A DNA stretch of 29,265 nucleotides from a virus. Below are positions 27,395 through 29,265 of the stretch, one piece after another; within the stretch, counting starts at the first letter, position 1, and every line of letters starts with the position of its first letter. The position numbers and the translations under genes are program-made. The DNA is taken from positions 1-29,265 of IMG/VR virus record IMGVR_UViG_3300030012_001496; one strand, 5' to 3'. The notes beneath the pieces are model-generated. The model did not search any database and had not been told where the DNA came from. It saw nothing but the letters and a program-made list of their open reading frames with translations.

Positions 27395-29029
27395 TTAATC
27401 TATTTGTGCATTATTTGTAATATTTCTGTCAAGCTCTTGAGCTGATGATATTTCTTTACTAACAACAAATGCTTTTATTGGTCTTCCTGTTACTGCTGCT
27501 AATCCAGCAGCTAATTGTGATGCTCCTCCTGTTCCTACAACATTAAAGTCTGGTGCTTCTACTATACCTCCTTCTCCTCCTTCACCACCACCTCCAATAG
27601 ATGTTGGCACATTACCTTTTGCTCTAATAGCTCTAATTCCTGTTGCAGCCGATGCAACTATTGCTGCTATATTTACTGCTGAAGATATATTGTTTGATAG
27701 TTTTAATCTTCTAGCATTAGCTTTTATAGGTACTGACAAAGCAGGATTTAAAGCAGCAGCAGCGTTTGAAGTTGCAGTAATAACTGCGTTAGATGCTTTT
27801 GTAGTTATAATAACCTTAGCTATTTCTGATGCTTTTTCTGCTATAATTGCTGCAATTTTCATATCATCAGTTAAGAATCCTAAATTCTTAAAACTATTTG
27901 ATAATTCTCTCAAGCTATTTGCATATGTTTGTTGTATTTTAATTCTTGTTTTAGTTTCTAACGCTTCAACTTTAGTCATTTGCTTCATAAACTTAGTAAA
28001 GTTGTCACCAAACTCGTCTAAAGAATCTTTAGATTTATCAGTCATGTCTTTTATTTGGTCTGCTAAAGTTATGCTTCTACCTATTCTACCAAAAGTTCTA
28101 ACAATCTTTTGTTCATTCATTTCAAATCCAGTTGTATCAAGACCATTTAACATATCTGTAAGTTCTGCTATATCTGATTTTATGTCATCCATAGCTTTTT
28201 GTCTTCTTTCTTGAGCTTTAATTATTACATCAGCCATAGTATTATCAACACCAACTGCATCTAACATTTTTGCTTTAAAAATATCAATCATACTTATATT
28301 ATCTCCAAGACTAGAAGTTTCTAAATCTAATAATTGCACATATTTAGATTGTATTAAAGATATTATAGCTTGTGCTTTTGCTTTTTGTTTAAGCATTGGA
28401 ATATATTCCTTGATTTTTTTTCTTGACTTTTCTGTTAAATTTCCTTCTTTATCTAATTCTAAATTTAATTTTTTATGACTTCTGTTTAATTCATCAACAG
28501 CTTGTTGTTTTTCAAATGTAGAACTTCTTGCATCATCTAATACAGAAACTAATGTTTGTAATTTACCAATTTGCTCTCCAGCAACTTTATTAGCTTCCTC
28601 TTGCATTTTCTTTAGCTCTTTAGTTTTTTCAGTTACGCCTGTAAGCATTTCCATTAGTTTTGGTCCAAATGAAATTAATAACTGAACTAATATTAAAAAC
28701 CCACCAGTACCTATTAGAGACTTACCTAATTCTTTAAATGATGCAATTACTCCTTTATTTGTTTCAACAAAACTTGCAAATAATGTAACAACTTGAGATA
28801 AGTTGTTTGCTATAGCAGTAAATCCAAAAGAAGCATCTGAAGCTAAACGACCTGTTTCTAATAATATAGCATTATTTAATCCAGACTGAGCTCTACCTTT
28901 TTCAGTAGCTTTTGTTACTCTCGTAGTAGCTCCTTCTAATTGATTTAATTTATTTACTACCTTATCTACATTTACTTCTGCTGATTTAGTAGTAATATCA
29001 ACCTGTATAAGTATTTTTTTACTTGCCAT
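27395..29029 (-). CDS. Tail tape measure protein
   Basis: This 544-aa protein is largely helical. The N-terminal part (ITTKSAEVNVDKVVNKLNQLEG) is followed by NAILLETGRLASDASFGFTAIANNLSQVVTLF, a hydrophobic stretch near 85-120 (SLIGTGGFLILVQLLISFGP), long coiled coils (125-360) and an Ala-rich hydrophobic region (410-465). The tail is Gly-rich (SIGGGGEGGEGGIVEAPDFNVVGTGGASQLAAGL). These features match tape measures of flavobacterial siphoviruses. At about 0.15 nm per residue the tail would be near 80 nm. It follows a 48-aa gene with an 11-bp overlap. Confidence 0.9.
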   Translation of the reverse strand: MASKKILIQVDITTKSAEVNVDKVVNKLNQLEGATTRVTKATEKGRAQSGLNNAILLETGRLASDASFGFTAIANNLSQVVTLFASFVETNKGVIASFKELGKSLIGTGGFLILVQLLISFGPKLMEMLTGVTEKTKELKKMQEEANKVAGEQIGKLQTLVSVLDDARSSTFEKQQAVDELNRSHKKLNLELDKEGNLTEKSRKKIKEYIPMLKQKAKAQAIISLIQSKYVQLLDLETSSLGDNISMIDIFKAKMLDAVGVDNTMADVIIKAQERRQKAMDDIKSDIAELTDMLNGLDTTGFEMNEQKIVRTFGRIGRSITLADQIKDMTDKSKDSLDEFGDNFTKFMKQMTKVEALETKTRIKIQQTYANSLRELSNSFKNLGFLTDDMKIAAIIAEKASEIAKVIITTKASNAVITATSNAAAALNPALSVPIKANARRLKLSNNISSAVNIAAIVASAATGIRAIRAKGNVPTSIGGGGEGGEGGIVEAPDFNVVGTGGASQLAAGLAAVTGRPIKAFVVSKEISSAQELDRNITNNAQID

Positions 29030-29165
29030 ATCTCACTCGTTTTAATTGTTCTTTCATTTCTTTATAATTACCAACAGCAGAATATTTACCTTTAGCAATT
29101 TCAATTAGTTCATCTTCTCCGTACCAATCAGAAGCATTTAACAGGTCTATTATATTTCTAATCAT
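29019..29165 (-). CDS. Small protein before the tape measure (48 aa)
   Basis: ATG 29165 to TAA 29019. MIRNIIDLLNASDWYGEDEL is followed by a basic helical C-terminus (KYSAVGNYKEMKEQLKRVRY). It overlaps the preceding tail-protein stop by 8 bp and the tape measure start by 11 bp. Small proteins in this position often act as tail-assembly factors. No family is recognised. Confidence 0.7.
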   Translation of the reverse strand: MIRNIIDLLNASDWYGEDELIEIAKGKYSAVGNYKEMKEQLKRVRYGK

Positions 29166-29265
29166 CTGTTAATTTATTTAAAAGTTCTAAATTACTAACC
29201 TCAGTATTAAAGTTTGTCTCTATAGAATTAATACGAAAGGTCTTATCTTGTATCACAAGCTCATC
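29158..29265 (-). CDS. Tail protein, C-terminal end (cut by window end)
   Basis: This is open from base 29265 to TAG 29158, giving 35 residues: DELVIQDKTFRINSIETN, then FNTEVSNLELLNKLTDD. The pattern VIxxKxFRINxIxTNxxTxxxxLELLN is a common C-terminal ending of phage tail proteins whose exact role (tail tip or upper tail) I cannot fix from this fragment. The N-terminal part is outside the window. Confidence 0.6.
   Translation of the reverse strand, partial: DELVIQDKTFRINSIETNFNTEVSNLELLNKLTDD

Noticed and set aside
27690-28214. A 174-codon plus-strand frame opposite the tape measure gene, rich in Ala/Ile/Leu.
   Set aside because: It mirrors Ala/Lys codons of the coiled-coil tape measure and has no independent support. 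Length alone is not evidence in low-complexity coding sequence.
1-29265. The two cut genes at the window ends (1-165 and 29158-29265) would join in frame if the window were circular.
   Set aside because: The joined protein (90 aa) would combine two different protein types, and an in-frame junction has a one-in-three chance. The N-terminal type is normally longer. I treat them as two separate partial genes with missing sequence between them.
1-29265. Lysogeny genes (integrase, excisionase, CI-like repressor), insertion sequences and attachment sites.
   Set aside because: No tyrosine or serine recombinase motifs, transposase DDE patterns or duplicated att-like sequences were found. The winged-helix protein at 13402 looks replication-linked rather than a lysogeny repressor, although a repressor role cannot be excluded.

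Overview
The window is one continuous stretch of an AT-rich double-stranded DNA phage genome. Every convincing gene lies on the minus strand, so transcription runs from high to low coordinates. The host is probably a marine Bacteroidete (flavobacterium-like). The reasons are: AT-rich DNA; starts preceded by A-rich leaders (AACAATG type) rather than Shine-Dalgarno sequences; promoter-like TTG / TAnnnTTG pairs; and many proteins of the kind found in flavobacterial and uncultured marine siphoviruses (XkdF-type protease, CCDGS..AQGIG protein, portal, tail tube, tape measure). No integrase, excisionase or CI-like repressor is visible, so a virulent lifestyle is likely but not proven. Both window ends cut genes in the tail module.

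Region 29265-14795 holds virion and lysis genes. In transcription order they are: the end of a tail protein, a 48-aa protein, tape measure, XkdF-type protease fused to Cys-rich and DUF5824-like parts, Cys-rich protein, scaffold-like acidic protein, major capsid, probable tail tube, a small beta-rich protein, portal, connector-like protein, a 31-aa basic protein, a 1302-aa S74-chaperone tail fibre, small fibre-side proteins, a one-TM coiled-coil protein, a thioredoxin-fold protein without CxxC, M15 endolysin, GTA-type holin and a 44-aa basic protein. Strong hairpin terminators follow the capsid and tail-tube genes, and another closes the block.

Region 14610-5940 is a tightly overlapping replication, recombination and packaging block: ERF annealing protein, SSB-like protein ending DLPF, winged-helix protein, T7-gp4-like primase-helicase, two small PD-(D/E)XK nucleases, a sigma-like protein, a small lipoprotein, a RecE-like exonuclease, an Nmad1/DUF1599 protein, a TerS candidate, a C5-methyltransferase-like protein and the large terminase.

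Region 5903-1132 consists of short transcription units of small unknown genes. Each unit is bounded by a promoter candidate and/or a terminator. Seven of these genes are only 44-59 codons long, and most are linked by ATGA or TAATG overlaps.

Region 943-1 returns to tail genes. It contains a tail-assembly-chaperone-like gene with a T9 run at which a -1 frameshift would give a longer product; the -1 frame ends in an ATGA overlap with the next gene. The strongest leads are this frameshift, the two homologous ACATAGTGTATA repeat control regions (upstream of the tail unit and of the primase), and a recurring CTTTGTgAATTyAATA element found at terminators.
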